The notes under the pieces are model-generated. The model saw only the letters and a program-made list of their open reading frames with translations, did no database searches and was not told the DNA's origin. A program made the position numbers and the translations under genes. Positions 49,777 through 59,236 of a stretch of DNA of 64,000 nucleotides are shown piece after piece. Position 1 is the stretch's first letter. The number at the start of each line of letters is the position of its first letter. Source of the DNA: Nocardia sp. BMG111209 (GTDB lineage: Bacteria; Actinomycetota; Actinomycetes; Mycobacteriales; Mycobacteriaceae); contig NZ_KB907307.1 in assembly GCF_000381925.1 (NCBI RefSeq), positions 682,001 to 746,000 on the forward strand, in the 5' to 3' direction.

Positions 49777-52700
49777 TTACGGGGTTTTGCGGGGGAAGCG
49801 GAGGGTGAGGAGTTGGAAGGGGCGCAGGCGCAGGTGGATCGAGGGGTCGTCGTCGGCGCTGGTGAGGGCGGGGTCGGGGATCGGGCGCTCCAGCAGATCG
49901 CAGGTGTGTACGCCCTCGGTGTCGAAATTCGGGGTGATCACCGCGGTGGCGCGGCCGCCGAGGGATTCGTACACGCGCAGGATCACGTCGCCGGAGCCGT
50001 CGTCGGCGAGTTTCACCGCGCTGGTCACCACGGCGTCGTTGTCGACCGTGAACAGGGGTCGGACCGGTTGTGCCACACCGGTTTCCGGGGCCGAGAGGTT
50101 GAGGCGGTAGCCCTCGCGGACCGCGTCGGCGAGATCCGCGCCGGGGAAGACGGCGTGGCGGAAGCGGTGCAGGCCCTGGTCGGTGTGGGGGTCCGGGAAG
50201 CGGGGGGCGCGCAGCAGCGAGAAGCGCAGGGTGGTCGTGGCGCCGCCGTCGGCGCGGACGGTCCGGGTGACGTCGTGGCCGTAGGTGGAGGCGCTGATCA
50301 GCGCGACACCCCAGCCGGGTTCGGCGAAGTGGACGAACCGGTGGTTACAGGCCTCGAATTTCGCGTTCTCCCAGCTGGTGTTGGTGTGGGTGGGGCGGTA
50401 CAGGTGGCCGAACTGGGTTTCGGCGGCGTAGCGGTCGGCGTGGATGTCCAGGGGGAAGGCCAGTTTCAGGAACTTCTCGGTTTCGTGCCAGTCCACCTCG
50501 GTGTCGACGGTGAGACCGGCGTCGCCCGAACGCAGCGCGAGAGTCTGGGTGACGGAGGAGTTTCCGAAGGAGCGCACCACCCGCAGGGCCGCGGTGTCCG
50601 GCGAGTCCGCGATCACGGTCAGGGAATCCAGCTCGGTCAGATCGGTGCCGGTGTTGCGGTAGAAGGCGTCGACGTCCCACGCGTCCCAGGCGTTGGGGAA
50701 ATCCGGGTGCAGCTGAAGCAGATTCGCGGTCGAACCCGGGGGCAGGGTCTCGCGGCGGTTCGCGAGATCGACCAGCGACACCACCAGGCCGCGGTGGTCG
50801 ACCTCGGCCCGCACCAACTCGTTGGCGAGTACGTAGCCGCCGTCGTCGCAGGTGGTGACGGTGCACGCGGGTGCGCGGGTATCCGCGACCGCCGCGCCGC
50901 CCGCCGGAATCGACGACCAGGCGTGCGGCGCCGGGTTGAACAGATGCGGACCGGTCTGCTCGCCGCCGAGGGCCCACTGCGCGCGGCGCGTGATCTCCGC
51001 GAGTTCCGTGGCGACGCGCGTGTAGGTCTGCTCCGCCTCGCGGTGCACCCAGGCGATCGAGGAGCCGGGCAGGATGTCGTGGAACTGCAACAGCAGCACC
51101 ACTTTCCAGAGCCGGTCCAGTTCCGCGCGCGGGTATTCGGCGCCGGCGCGCACGGCGGCGGTGGCCGCCCACAGTTCGGCCTCGCGCAGCAGATGTTCAC
51201 TGCGGCGGTTGCCCTGTTTGGTGCCGGCCTGGCTGGTGAGGGTGGCGCGGTGCAGCTCCAGATACAGTTCGCCGACCCAGACCGGTGGTTCGGCGTATTC
51301 GGCCTCGGCCGCGTCGAAGAAGTCGGCGGGGGACTGCCAGCGGACCGTCGGCGAGCCCTCCAGATCGCGCAGCCGGGCCGCCTTCGCGATCATCTCCCGG
51401 GTCGTCCCGCCGCCGCCGTCGCCGAAACCGGTCGGCGCCAGCGATCGGGTCGCCCGGCCCTTCTCCTTGAAATTCCTTGCCGCGTGCGCTATTTCGCTGC
51501 CCGACATGGTGCAGTTGTAGGTGTCGACGGGTGGGAAGTGGGTGAAGACGCGACTGCCGTCGATCCCCTCCCAGCGGAACGTATGGTGCGGAAAGGTATT
51601 GGTGCGGCTCCACGAGATCTTCTGCGTCAGCAGCCGATCCGAGCCCGCCGCCCGCATGATCTGCGGCAGCCCGGCGGCGAAGCCGAAGGTGTCGGGCAGC
51701 CACACCTCCCGGCTCTCGATCCCGAATTCGTCGAGGAAGAAACGTTTCCCGTAGGCGAACTGCCGGGCCATCGCCTCCGAACCGGGCATATTGGTGTCCG
51801 CCTCGATCCACATCCCGCCGGTCGGCACGAACCGGCCCGCCGACACCGCCTTGCGGACCTGCTCGTAGATCTCCGGCCGCTCCCGTTTCAGGAAGTCGAA
51901 CTGCGCGGCCTGCGACATGGTGAAGACGAAGTCGGGGTCGGCGGCCAGCAGCGCGGTCATATTGGCCGCGGTGCGGGCGACCTTGCGGACCGTCTCGCGC
52001 AGCGGCCACAGCCAGGCGGTGTCGATGTGCGCGTGCCCGACCGCCGAGATGCGGTGCGCGGACGCGGAGGCCGGTCGCGACAGGGCCTCGGCCAGACAGG
52101 CGCGGGCCGCCGTGGCGGTGCCGCCGATATCGCCGAGATCGAGCGCGTCGAGTGCCCGCTCGATCGCCCGCACGATCTCGTAACGCCGGGCGTCCTCGGG
52201 CAGTTCGTGCATCAGCTCGCCGAGTACCTCGAGATCCTGCACCAGATGCCAGACCTCCTCGTCGAGGATCGCGAGATCCAGTCGCCCGAGCCGATATTGG
52301 GGCCGGTTCCCGGCGGTCTCCTTGTCGCCCAGATTGTTCGGGCGGAACGGGACGGCCGGATTGGATGCGGCCTCCACGTGCAGCAGGACCTGCTCGCCGC
52401 CGGCGGCCGGGGCCGCCACGGGCACCCACTGATTGCGCGGATGCAGCCCCTTCACCGGTGTGCCGTCGGGCCGGTAGACCAGCCCTTCGCATTGGAAACC
52501 CGGTATGCCGCCCTCGAATCCGAGATCGATCAGGGCCTCCACGGTACGTCCGGCCCACTGCGCCGGCACGGTCGCCTCGACCGTCAGCCAGCTCGTCCCC
52601 CAGGGCGCGCCCCACTCGGCGCCGGATTCGATCGGCGTCCGCGGCGCGGCCAGCCCCTCGGCGACCGGGACCGGCTCGTCCGGGGCGACCCAGATCGACG

Positions 52701-52797
52701 CCCGCAGCGGCACCGATTGCGGATGGATCGCGGGCACGATCCGTTCCGACAGCATCCGGGTCAGGCGATCCTCGAGCAACCGGCGGTCGTCGTGCAT
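49777..52797 (-). CDS. Alpha-mannosidase, glycoside hydrolase family 38
   Basis: The 1006-aa product is full length. The N-terminal beta domain (1-245) is followed by the catalytic domain with AVGHAHIDTAWLWPLRET (zinc ligands His257 and Asp259), EVWLPDTFGFAAGLPQI (nucleophile Asp369), GGMWIEADTNMPGSEAMARQ, and QFHDILPGSSI (later zinc His). C-terminal beta-sandwich domains follow. Bacterial GH38 enzymes cleave alpha-mannosides and are mostly cytoplasmic; no signal peptide is seen. It is monocistronic, and its neighbours are unrelated. Confidence 0.93.
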   Translation of the reverse strand: MHDDRRLLEDRLTRMLSERIVPAIHPQSVPLRASIWVAPDEPVPVAEGLAAPRTPIESGAEWGAPWGTSWLTVEATVPAQWAGRTVEALIDLGFEGGIPGFQCEGLVYRPDGTPVKGLHPRNQWVPVAAPAAGGEQVLLHVEAASNPAVPFRPNNLGDKETAGNRPQYRLGRLDLAILDEEVWHLVQDLEVLGELMHELPEDARRYEIVRAIERALDALDLGDIGGTATAARACLAEALSRPASASAHRISAVGHAHIDTAWLWPLRETVRKVARTAANMTALLAADPDFVFTMSQAAQFDFLKRERPEIYEQVRKAVSAGRFVPTGGMWIEADTNMPGSEAMARQFAYGKRFFLDEFGIESREVWLPDTFGFAAGLPQIMRAAGSDRLLTQKISWSRTNTFPHHTFRWEGIDGSRVFTHFPPVDTYNCTMSGSEIAHAARNFKEKGRATRSLAPTGFGDGGGGTTREMIAKAARLRDLEGSPTVRWQSPADFFDAAEAEYAEPPVWVGELYLELHRATLTSQAGTKQGNRRSEHLLREAELWAATAAVRAGAEYPRAELDRLWKVVLLLQFHDILPGSSIAWVHREAEQTYTRVATELAEITRRAQWALGGEQTGPHLFNPAPHAWSSIPAGGAAVADTRAPACTVTTCDDGGYVLANELVRAEVDHRGLVVSLVDLANRRETLPPGSTANLLQLHPDFPNAWDAWDVDAFYRNTGTDLTELDSLTVIADSPDTAALRVVRSFGNSSVTQTLALRSGDAGLTVDTEVDWHETEKFLKLAFPLDIHADRYAAETQFGHLYRPTHTNTSWENAKFEACNHRFVHFAEPGWGVALISASTYGHDVTRTVRADGGATTTLRFSLLRAPRFPDPHTDQGLHRFRHAVFPGADLADAVREGYRLNLSAPETGVAQPVRPLFTVDNDAVVTSAVKLADDGSGDVILRVYESLGGRATAVITPNFDTEGVHTCDLLERPIPDPALTSADDDPSIHLRLRPFQLLTLRFPRKTP

Positions 52798-52869
52798 GTC
52801 GGGCTCCCAACCGAGCGCAGCGTGGACGGTGACGCCTCGATCCTAGTGCCGGGCCCGGCGGGCCGGGGT

Positions 52870-53463
52870 TCAGCGGACGGCGGCGGTTGCCTGGATGTGT
52901 TGCAGCAGCCGGACGAGCACGTTCTTGACCGATTCCCGGTTGCGGGCATCGCACAGCTGCACCGGGATCCCGGCGGAAAGGTCCAGCGCGCCGCGGATCT
53001 CGTCCTCGGCGTAGATCTCGGCGCCGTCGAAGCAGTTCGCCGCGACCACGAACGGGATCCCCCGCGATTCGAAATAGTCCACCGCGGCGAAGGATTCGGG
53101 TAGCCGCCGGGTGTCCGCGAGCACCACCGCGCCGATCGCGCCGACCGACAGTTCCTTCCAGACGAACCAGAAGCGGTCCTGTCCCGGCGTGCCGAACAGA
53201 TAGACGACCAGTTCCGGATTGATCGTGATGCGGCCGAAGTCCAGCGCCACGGTGGTGGTGGACTTGCCCTCCACACCCGTCAGATCGTCGACGGCGGTAC
53301 CGATTTCGGACAGCCGCTCCTCGGTGCGCAGCGGGGCGATCTCGCTGACCGCGCCGACCATGGTCGTCTTGCCGACGCCGAATCCGCCCGCGATCAGCAG
53401 CTTGATCGTCTGCACCGTGTTCAGGCGTTCGGGATCGGCGTATTCAGATATTGCGTATGCCAT
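52870..53463 (-). CDS. Conservon GTPase-like protein (CvnD type)
   Basis: The product is 197 aa. Walker A is GGFGVGKTT, and the switch region includes STTTVALDFGRI. FGTPGQDRFWFVWKEL replaces the DxxG box in the way typical of CvnD proteins, and VAANCFDG stands for NKxD. CvnD is the Ras-like GTPase of actinobacterial conservons, which work as membrane-associated heteromeric signalling complexes. The start overlaps the DUF742 gene end by 20 nt. Confidence 0.9.
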   Translation of the reverse strand: MAYAISEYADPERLNTVQTIKLLIAGGFGVGKTTMVGAVSEIAPLRTEERLSEIGTAVDDLTGVEGKSTTTVALDFGRITINPELVVYLFGTPGQDRFWFVWKELSVGAIGAVVLADTRRLPESFAAVDYFESRGIPFVVAANCFDGAEIYAEDEIRGALDLSAGIPVQLCDARNRESVKNVLVRLLQHIQATAAVR

Positions 53464-53824
53464 CGAGCACCGCCTGCAGTAGTTCCGGATCGGGGGTGTT
53501 CGCGGCCGGGGTCGGCGACCGGAAGATGAGGTAGCCGGATTCGATCAGGTCACCGACGAGGACCTTGACCGCGGCCAGCAACAGGTTGAGGTGAGCGGCG
53601 AGTTCGGCGATCGACACCGGCCGGGCCTGGCACAGGCGCACGATCTCCGCGTATTCCCGGTCCAGCGTCGCGGCCTCGGTCTCGGATCGGACGGCGACCA
53701 CCAGGCTCAGCATGTCGAGTGTGTTGACATACTTCCCGGCGCGGCCGCGGGTCACCGCGAAGGGCCGCACCAGTGGGCCGGGATCCTCGTCCGCCGCCCA
53801 GGGATCGCCGCGGAAATAGCTCAC
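53444..53824 (-). CDS. Conservon DUF742 protein (CvnC type)
   Basis: The product is 126 aa. LVRPFAVTRGRAGKYVNTLDMLSLVVAV opens the DUF742 domain, and the rest is a winged-helix-like fold (LCQARPVSIAELAAHLNLLLAAVKVLVGDLIESGYL). CvnC proteins sit between the roadblock protein and the GTPase in conservons and may couple them or bind DNA. It overlaps both neighbours. Confidence 0.9.
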   Translation of the reverse strand: MSYFRGDPWAADEDPGPLVRPFAVTRGRAGKYVNTLDMLSLVVAVRSETEAATLDREYAEIVRLCQARPVSIAELAAHLNLLLAAVKVLVGDLIESGYLIFRSPTPAANTPDPELLQAVLDGIRNI

Positions 53825-54261
53825 GACACCAGCGGCGCCCGCAGGGTGCCCGCCGCGCCGCGCGGCATCGCCGACAACTGTTCGCCGACCTGTCCGAGGA
53901 TGACGTTCACCTCGTAGGCGATCAGGCCGAGGTCCGCGTCGATCTCCGCGAGCAGGGCCAGGCAGGTGCCCTGGCCCGCCTCGGTCACCACCAGGTAGCC
54001 CCTGGCCAGTTCGACCACGGTCTGCTGGAGTTCGCCCTTGTCGAAACGCTCGCCGACACCGCGGGCCAGGCTGTGCAGCGCGGACGCGATGGCGGCGAGG
54101 TGCTCGGAGTCCTCGCGGCCCAGGCTCTTCGAATGCGCCAGCGGCAGGCCGTCGGCCGACAGCACCAGCGCGTGTTCGGACCCGGGTACCCGGGTGACGA
54201 GTCCGTCGAGGAGCCAGTCCAGGGCGTTGCGGGCCTTCTGGGCCTTCGCGTCAGTGCTCAT
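53821..54261 (-). CDS. Conservon roadblock/LC7 protein (CvnB type)
   Basis: The product is 146 aa. ALDWLLDGLVTRVPGSEHALVLSADGLPLAHSKSL and HLAAIASALHSLARGVGERF are characteristic roadblock/LC7 strands and helix. Such proteins act as GTPase-activating or scaffold subunits for CvnD. It overlaps the histidine-kinase-like gene end (11 nt) and the DUF742 start (4 nt). Confidence 0.92.
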   Translation of the reverse strand: MSTDAKAQKARNALDWLLDGLVTRVPGSEHALVLSADGLPLAHSKSLGREDSEHLAAIASALHSLARGVGERFDKGELQQTVVELARGYLVVTEAGQGTCLALLAEIDADLGLIAYEVNVILGQVGEQLSAMPRGAAGTLRAPLVS

Positions 54262-56641
54262 GTTCCGACCGTCCGTTCTCGTGTTCGGTGCGTGCGGTGG
54301 TCTCGCGGGCCCGGCGGGTGCCGCGCTGGAAGGCCGCCATGGAGTGGCGGATCTCCTCCGGCGGACGCCGATCGGCCGGTGATTCGGCCGCGGCGGTCTG
54401 TCCGGGCGCGGGGTCCGGCCGCAGTTCGGGTGCGAGATGGGTCAGCCGCTGCCGTTTGGGCAGCGGGGTGCGGCTGCGCCGCGACGGCCGCAGCACCGGC
54501 GCCGCGGACCGGTCGATGCCGGAATCCGCTGCCGGCGAATCGGTTTCGGCTGTCGGCGTGGCGACCGGCCACGGGGGCAGTTGCGGGACGGTCGATCCGG
54601 GCATCGGCGGCACCGCGTCGGTCACCGGCTGCGGCACCGTCGCCCGTCCGGCGGCGCGACCGGTTTCGACGGGGGCGGAATCACGTTCGGGGGCAACGGT
54701 GTCCATGATCTCGCTCGGAATCAGGACGATGGCGTTGACTCCGCCGTAGGCCGATTGGTGCAGGCTGACCGTGACGCCGAGCCGTCGGGCCAGCCGCCCG
54801 ACCACGAACAGGCCGAGATACCGGTGCCCGGCGAGCGTCATCTCCTCGAATTCGGGTGGGCTGGCGAGCAGTTCGTTGAGACGTTCCCGTTCGTCGAACC
54901 GGATGCCGAGGCCCTGGTCCATGATCTCGATGACCATGCCGCGGCTCACCGGGTTGCCGTGCACGGTCACCGGGGCCTCGGGTGGCGAGAACAGGGTGGC
55001 GTTGTCGATCAGCTCGGCCAGCAGGTGGATGAGGTCGGCCACCGCGTTGCCGTGCACCCAGGCGTCGGGTAGCCGGATCGCGCTGACCCGTGCGAAGTCC
55101 TGGGTCTCGGAGGCGGCGCTGCGGACGATCTGCTCCACCGCGACCGATTCCCGCCAGCGCCGGCCGGGTTGCGCGCCACCGAGAATCAGCAGGTTCTCCG
55201 CGTTGCGCCGGCCGCGCGTGGCCAGATGGTCCAGCTGGAACAGCATTTCGAGATGTTCGGGATCGTTCTGCTTGGCCTGGGCGATGTCGAGTACGTCCAT
55301 CTGGCGGCGGACCAGGACCTGACTGCGCCGGGCGATGTCGACGAAGACCTTGTTGAACCCGTCCCGGGTGCGCATCTCGGAACTCGCGGCGGCCATGGCC
55401 GTCCGCTGCGCGACGGTGAACGCCTCGGCCACCTGCGCGATCTCGTCGGCACCGTCGTCGAGCACCGCCGCCTCGGCCTCGATGTCGACCTGTTCACCGG
55501 CGTTGAGGCGCCGGATGATCGACGGCAGGGTGTCGTTAGCCAGCTCCAGACTGCGGGACCGCAGCGAGCGCAGGCGCCGCACGAGTCCGTTCGCGAGCAG
55601 GATCGCGAACCCGAACACGGCGATCGTGATGACCGTGATGCCCACCGCGGCCAGGATCGCGCGGTTCAGCAGCCGGTTCGCCGCATCGCCGACCAGTGAA
55701 TTCGTGTACCGCGCATGGGTTTCGAAGATGCCCATGAGCTGGGCCTGCACCGACTGCTCGGCCGCGCGCCACTCCTCGACCGGAACCGACGGGGCTCCCC
55801 GCGACATCAGCTGATCTTCCGAGTCGGATGCCGTGTGCCACTGCGGACTCGTGGTCAATGTGGTGTACAGCGCTCGATCGCCGGGGGTGAACCGCGTGGC
55901 CAGCGCCGCGAGCGAGGTGCGATAGCCGCCGATCAGCGCGGTGATGTCGCGCCGGTCATCCGGGCCGAGCGTGCCGCCGGTCAGCGCCGCGTCCGCGATT
56001 CCGATTGCGCGCGAATGGTTGTCGACCACGCGGAGCGCGGCGGCAGTCGTCATCTCCTCGGCGCCGCTCATCGAATCCGGCGTGTAGTGCGCGATACCCT
56101 CGAAACCCACCGGCGCGGTGCCGAGCAGCCCGGTGAAGAAATCGTCCACGTCGGCGGTGGTCGCCCGGCGCTGGTCGACGGCCTGGCGCAGGGGACCGAT
56201 CCGGCTGCCGAGGGCCAGATACTCCGGTGACACCGTGGCCAGGCCCGGATTCAGCGGCCGCATCTCCACCGCCAGCCCGTTGACATCGGCGAGGGCGGCA
56301 TCGGTTTTCGTGCGTTGTGCGGGCAGATCGGCCAGGGCCTGCTGGTCGCCCGTGGCCGCCATCAGGCTCAGCGTCCGTTCGTCCTCCATCGTGGTGACGA
56401 AGGCGACCAGCGGGGTGATCCGATGACTGAGCAGGTCCGACCAGCGGCCCGCCGTGCGGGCCTGATCGCCCAGGCTCACCGCGATGCTGGTGCCCGTGAT
56501 CAGCAGGGCGACGGACGGCACCAGCGCGATCGCGAGCATGCGGGTGCGAATGCTGCGCGCGGTCCGGAGTCCGGGCAACCGCGGCCGGGAAGGCCGGTGT
56601 GGTCGTTGCCCGTCCGGTGCTGACGGTGATTTCTCGATCAA
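54251..56641 (-). CDS. Conservon sensor kinase-like protein (CvnA type)
   Basis: The product is 796 aa. TM1 (about 38-60, LAIALVPSVALLITGTSIAVSL), an extracytoplasmic nitrate/nitrite-sensing-like helical domain, TM2 (about 325-350, AILAAVGITVITIAVFGFAILLA), a HAMP-like linker and a GHKL ATPase domain (ELIDNATLFSPPEAPVTVHG, IMDQGLGIRF, GLFVVGRLARRLGVTVSLH). There is no clear phospho-acceptor His box, usual for CvnA. A Pro-rich tail of about 150 residues follows. It is the membrane sensor of the four-gene cvn operon. Confidence 0.92.
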   Translation of the reverse strand: MIEKSPSAPDGQRPHRPSRPRLPGLRTARSIRTRMLAIALVPSVALLITGTSIAVSLGDQARTAGRWSDLLSHRITPLVAFVTTMEDERTLSLMAATGDQQALADLPAQRTKTDAALADVNGLAVEMRPLNPGLATVSPEYLALGSRIGPLRQAVDQRRATTADVDDFFTGLLGTAPVGFEGIAHYTPDSMSGAEEMTTAAALRVVDNHSRAIGIADAALTGGTLGPDDRRDITALIGGYRTSLAALATRFTPGDRALYTTLTTSPQWHTASDSEDQLMSRGAPSVPVEEWRAAEQSVQAQLMGIFETHARYTNSLVGDAANRLLNRAILAAVGITVITIAVFGFAILLANGLVRRLRSLRSRSLELANDTLPSIIRRLNAGEQVDIEAEAAVLDDGADEIAQVAEAFTVAQRTAMAAASSEMRTRDGFNKVFVDIARRSQVLVRRQMDVLDIAQAKQNDPEHLEMLFQLDHLATRGRRNAENLLILGGAQPGRRWRESVAVEQIVRSAASETQDFARVSAIRLPDAWVHGNAVADLIHLLAELIDNATLFSPPEAPVTVHGNPVSRGMVIEIMDQGLGIRFDERERLNELLASPPEFEEMTLAGHRYLGLFVVGRLARRLGVTVSLHQSAYGGVNAIVLIPSEIMDTVAPERDSAPVETGRAAGRATVPQPVTDAVPPMPGSTVPQLPPWPVATPTAETDSPAADSGIDRSAAPVLRPSRRSRTPLPKRQRLTHLAPELRPDPAPGQTAAAESPADRRPPEEIRHSMAAFQRGTRRARETTARTEHENGRSEHEH

Positions 56642-56932
56642 CAGGATTTCCTAGGCCGGGATATCGAGTGAGCGGTGGCAGACCATCCGGCGAAAATCCC
56701 ATGGCACATGGCAGTTACGGACACTTCTACTATCGATCGAACGAGAACCAACAATGCGGTCTGGAGGTTAGCGACAACGTTGCGTACTGTCAACGGGCCG
56801 TGCGGAATCCGGTCCGCCGTATTCCCGCCGAAATGCCGGCGCAGCGCCTAGCGCTGCGCAAACGGCCGTGGTGGTGCACTGGGAACCGGGTCACGGAGTC
56901 GTGATCGGATTTTCGGTGAAAGGTGTTCACAA

Positions 56933-57334
56933 ATGGCTGTTTCGAGAATGTCCGCACGGTCCGCGCGGATGGCCGCCGGCCTGGCGATCGCCGGCGGTAT
57001 CGGTGTGGCCGGTCTGCTGGTTCCCGCGGTCGGTGCCGCGCAGCCGCCGGCCGGCGGGGAATTTCTCCGGACCACCTGCAATGCGGCGCAGGTGGAGTCG
57101 GCGCTGCACGAGCATGCTCCCGATCTCGCGGCGCGCGTGGATTCGCATCCGGAATTCAGGAGCCGGCTCGACGAGTTGCTGAATCTGCCGCCCGCCGAAC
57201 GGGAGCAGCGGATCGCGACCTTCCGGCAGCAGCATCCCGACCTCGGCGGCCACCGGCCGATGCCCGCGGGTGTCGACCCCGGCGTCGTGAAGGGCGAACT
57301 GCAGCAGGTTCTCGACACCTGCCACAACTACTGA
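56933..57334 (+). CDS. Hemophore-related secreted protein
   Basis: The product is 133 aa. A signal peptide with Arg-rich start (MAVSRMSARSARMAAGLAIAGG, cleavage near AQP) precedes a helical domain with two Cys (TTCNAAQVESALHEHAP and LDTCHNY) and VDSHPEFRSRLDELLNLPPAEREQRIATFRQQHP, the pattern of mycobacterial Rv0203-like hemophore-related (MHB) proteins. Those bind heme outside the cell. The gene is monocistronic, divergent from the cvn operon and convergent with the two-component system. A heme or tetrapyrrole ligand is expected from the family. Confidence 0.82.
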   Translation: MAVSRMSARSARMAAGLAIAGGIGVAGLLVPAVGAAQPPAGGEFLRTTCNAAQVESALHEHAPDLAARVDSHPEFRSRLDELLNLPPAEREQRIATFRQQHPDLGGHRPMPAGVDPGVVKGELQQVLDTCHNY

Positions 57335-57379
57335 TCCGCGGCGTGCACCGGTGCGAACCGGTGTGGCGCAGCCGGGGTG

Positions 57380-58531
57380 TCAGCGTGGGGCGGGCAGGAC
57401 GACGGTGATCGCCAGCCCGCCCTCCGGCCGCGCGACGGCCGTGACGGTGCCGCCGTGCGCGCGGGCCACCGAACGGACGATGGACAATCCGAGCCCGGCG
57501 CCGCGGCGACCGCCCTCCGCGGCCTCGTCCGGCAGCCGGCGGAACGGTTCGAACAGCCCGTCCACCTCGAGGGCCGCGACGATCGGGCCGCTGTTCGCCA
57601 CGATCAGCCGCGCCGTGCCCTCGGTGACCGCCGTGGTGATCGTGACCCAGCCGTCGCGCGGCAGGTTGTAGCGGACGGCGTTGTCGATCAGGTTGTGCGC
57701 CAGGCGTTCCAGCAGGATCGGATCACCGGTCACCGGCGCGGGCGCCGTCTCGGCCCGCACGGTCACCTCCCCGGGCGGGACGGCGGCGATCGCGCGCGCG
57801 GTCAGTTCGGCCAGATCGGTGCGGCGGACCTCGGTGAGGTGCTGTTCGCTGCCCGCCAGCACCAGCAGTCCGTCGATCAGGCGCTCGTGGCGCCGATTGA
57901 CCTCCAGCAGTGTGGTTCCCAGCTGCCGCAGCGCCAGGGCCGCCGCCGGATCGTCGAGGGCCACCTCCAGCAGGGTGCGGTTGATCGCCAGCGGGGTGCG
58001 CAGTTCGTGCGACGCGTTGGCGACGAAGCGGCGCTGGCCGTCGAACGCGCGGTCCAGCCGTTCCAGCATCGCGTCGAAAGTGTCGGCCAGATCCTTGATC
58101 TCGTCGGGCGGGCCCGCGAGTGCGATGCGTTCGTGCAGGTTCCGGTCGGCGACCCGGCGCGCGGTCGCGGTGACGCGCTGCAACGGTTGCAGCACCCGCC
58201 CGGCCAGCAGCCAGCCGAAGCCCGCGGCGACCACCCCGACCGCGGCCAGCGCCGCCAGCGACCAGCCGAGCATGGCACGCAGGGTGTCCCGGCGCTGCCG
58301 TTCGGCCTGATCGACCAGGGCGTCGTAGATGTTCTCGGTGAACACCGTTTTCGCGCGCATCGGCGGCTCGGGCAGGTTCTGCATCAGGATCTGCCGCAGC
58401 GCGGCGCCCGGCCGTCGCTCCAGCCACTGGTCCAGGGAGAAGTACATCAGCGCGATCAGCACCGCGCCGGCCAGGAAGAACGCCCCCGCGTAGAGCAGGG
58501 TCAGCCGCATCCGGATCGTCGAGCGGGTCAT
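57380..58531 (-). CDS. Two-component sensor histidine kinase
   Basis: The product is 383 aa. TM1 (LTLLYAGAFFLAGAVLIALMYF), a ~75-residue extracytoplasmic loop, TM2 (LGWSLAALAAVGVVAAGFGWLL), HAMP, the H-box FVANASHELRTPLAINR, the N-box ERLAHNLIDNAVRYN and the G-box GRRGAGLGLSIVRSVARAHGG. ATGA overlap with the response regulator gene. A sensor of envelope signals, ligand unknown. Confidence 0.93.
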   Translation of the reverse strand: MTRSTIRMRLTLLYAGAFFLAGAVLIALMYFSLDQWLERRPGAALRQILMQNLPEPPMRAKTVFTENIYDALVDQAERQRRDTLRAMLGWSLAALAAVGVVAAGFGWLLAGRVLQPLQRVTATARRVADRNLHERIALAGPPDEIKDLADTFDAMLERLDRAFDGQRRFVANASHELRTPLAINRTLLEVALDDPAAALALRQLGTTLLEVNRRHERLIDGLLVLAGSEQHLTEVRRTDLAELTARAIAAVPPGEVTVRAETAPAPVTGDPILLERLAHNLIDNAVRYNLPRDGWVTITTAVTEGTARLIVANSGPIVAALEVDGLFEPFRRLPDEAAEGGRRGAGLGLSIVRSVARAHGGTVTAVARPEGGLAITVVLPAPR

Positions 58532-59193
58532 CGGATCCGGTATCCCACACCGGGTTCGGTCTCGATCAGGGTCGGGTCGCCCAGTTTGCGGCGGACCATC
58601 ATGATCGTGTAGCGGACCACGCCGGTGAACGGGTCGATGTGCTCGTCCCACGCCTTCTCCAGCAGATGTTCCGCCGAGACCGGCGCGCCGTCGGCGCGCA
58701 GCAGTTCGGCCAGTACCGCGAACTCCTTGCGCGACAACGTGATCGGTTCGTCGTCGCGGGTCACGGTGTGGTGCTGCGGATCCAGCCGGATACCGGCGCG
58801 GGTGAGCACCGGCGGCGTCGCGGGGCCGGACCGGCGGCCCAGCGCGTGGATGCGGGCGGTCAGCTCGGCGAAGGCGAACGGTTTGGTCAGGTAGTCGTCG
58901 GCGCCGAGGCCCAGGCCCGCGACCCGCTCGGCGATCGCGTCGGCCGCGGTCAGCATGAGAATGCGGGAGGGCGAACCGGATTCCAGCAGGGCCCGGCAGA
59001 CGTCGTCGCCGGAGGTGACGGGCAGTTGCCGGTCGAGCACGACCACGTCGTAGCCGTTGACCGTGGCCCGCTCCAGCGCCGCGCCGCCGTCGTAGACCAC
59101 GTCGACCGCCATGGCCTGCCGGCGCAGGCCGACCGCGATCGCGTCGGCCAGCAGCCGTTCGTCCTCCACCACGAGTACTCGCACGGACCCCAT
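58528..59193 (-). CDS. OmpR-family response regulator
   Basis: ATG 59193 (221 aa); ATG 59196 is equally possible. Receiver domain: VLVVEDERLLADAIAVGLR, phospho-acceptor Asp in YDVVVLDRQLPVTSGDD, LMLTAAD, and DYLTKPFAFAEL with the conserved Lys. The winged-helix output domain ends in DPFTGVVRYTIMMVRRKLGDPTLIETEPGVGYRI. It is the partner of the adjacent kinase. Confidence 0.94.
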   Translation of the reverse strand: MGSVRVLVVEDERLLADAIAVGLRRQAMAVDVVYDGGAALERATVNGYDVVVLDRQLPVTSGDDVCRALLESGSPSRILMLTAADAIAERVAGLGLGADDYLTKPFAFAELTARIHALGRRSGPATPPVLTRAGIRLDPQHHTVTRDDEPITLSRKEFAVLAELLRADGAPVSAEHLLEKAWDEHIDPFTGVVRYTIMMVRRKLGDPTLIETEPGVGYRIR

Positions 59194-59236
59194 CATGACC
59201 GGCGAAACCGTGCGCGGCCTGAGGGAATCCGCTGGA

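Noticed and set aside
49750..53103. An 1117-aa + strand open frame
   Set aside because: It is antisense to the GH38 alpha-mannosidase, whose motifs are complete.
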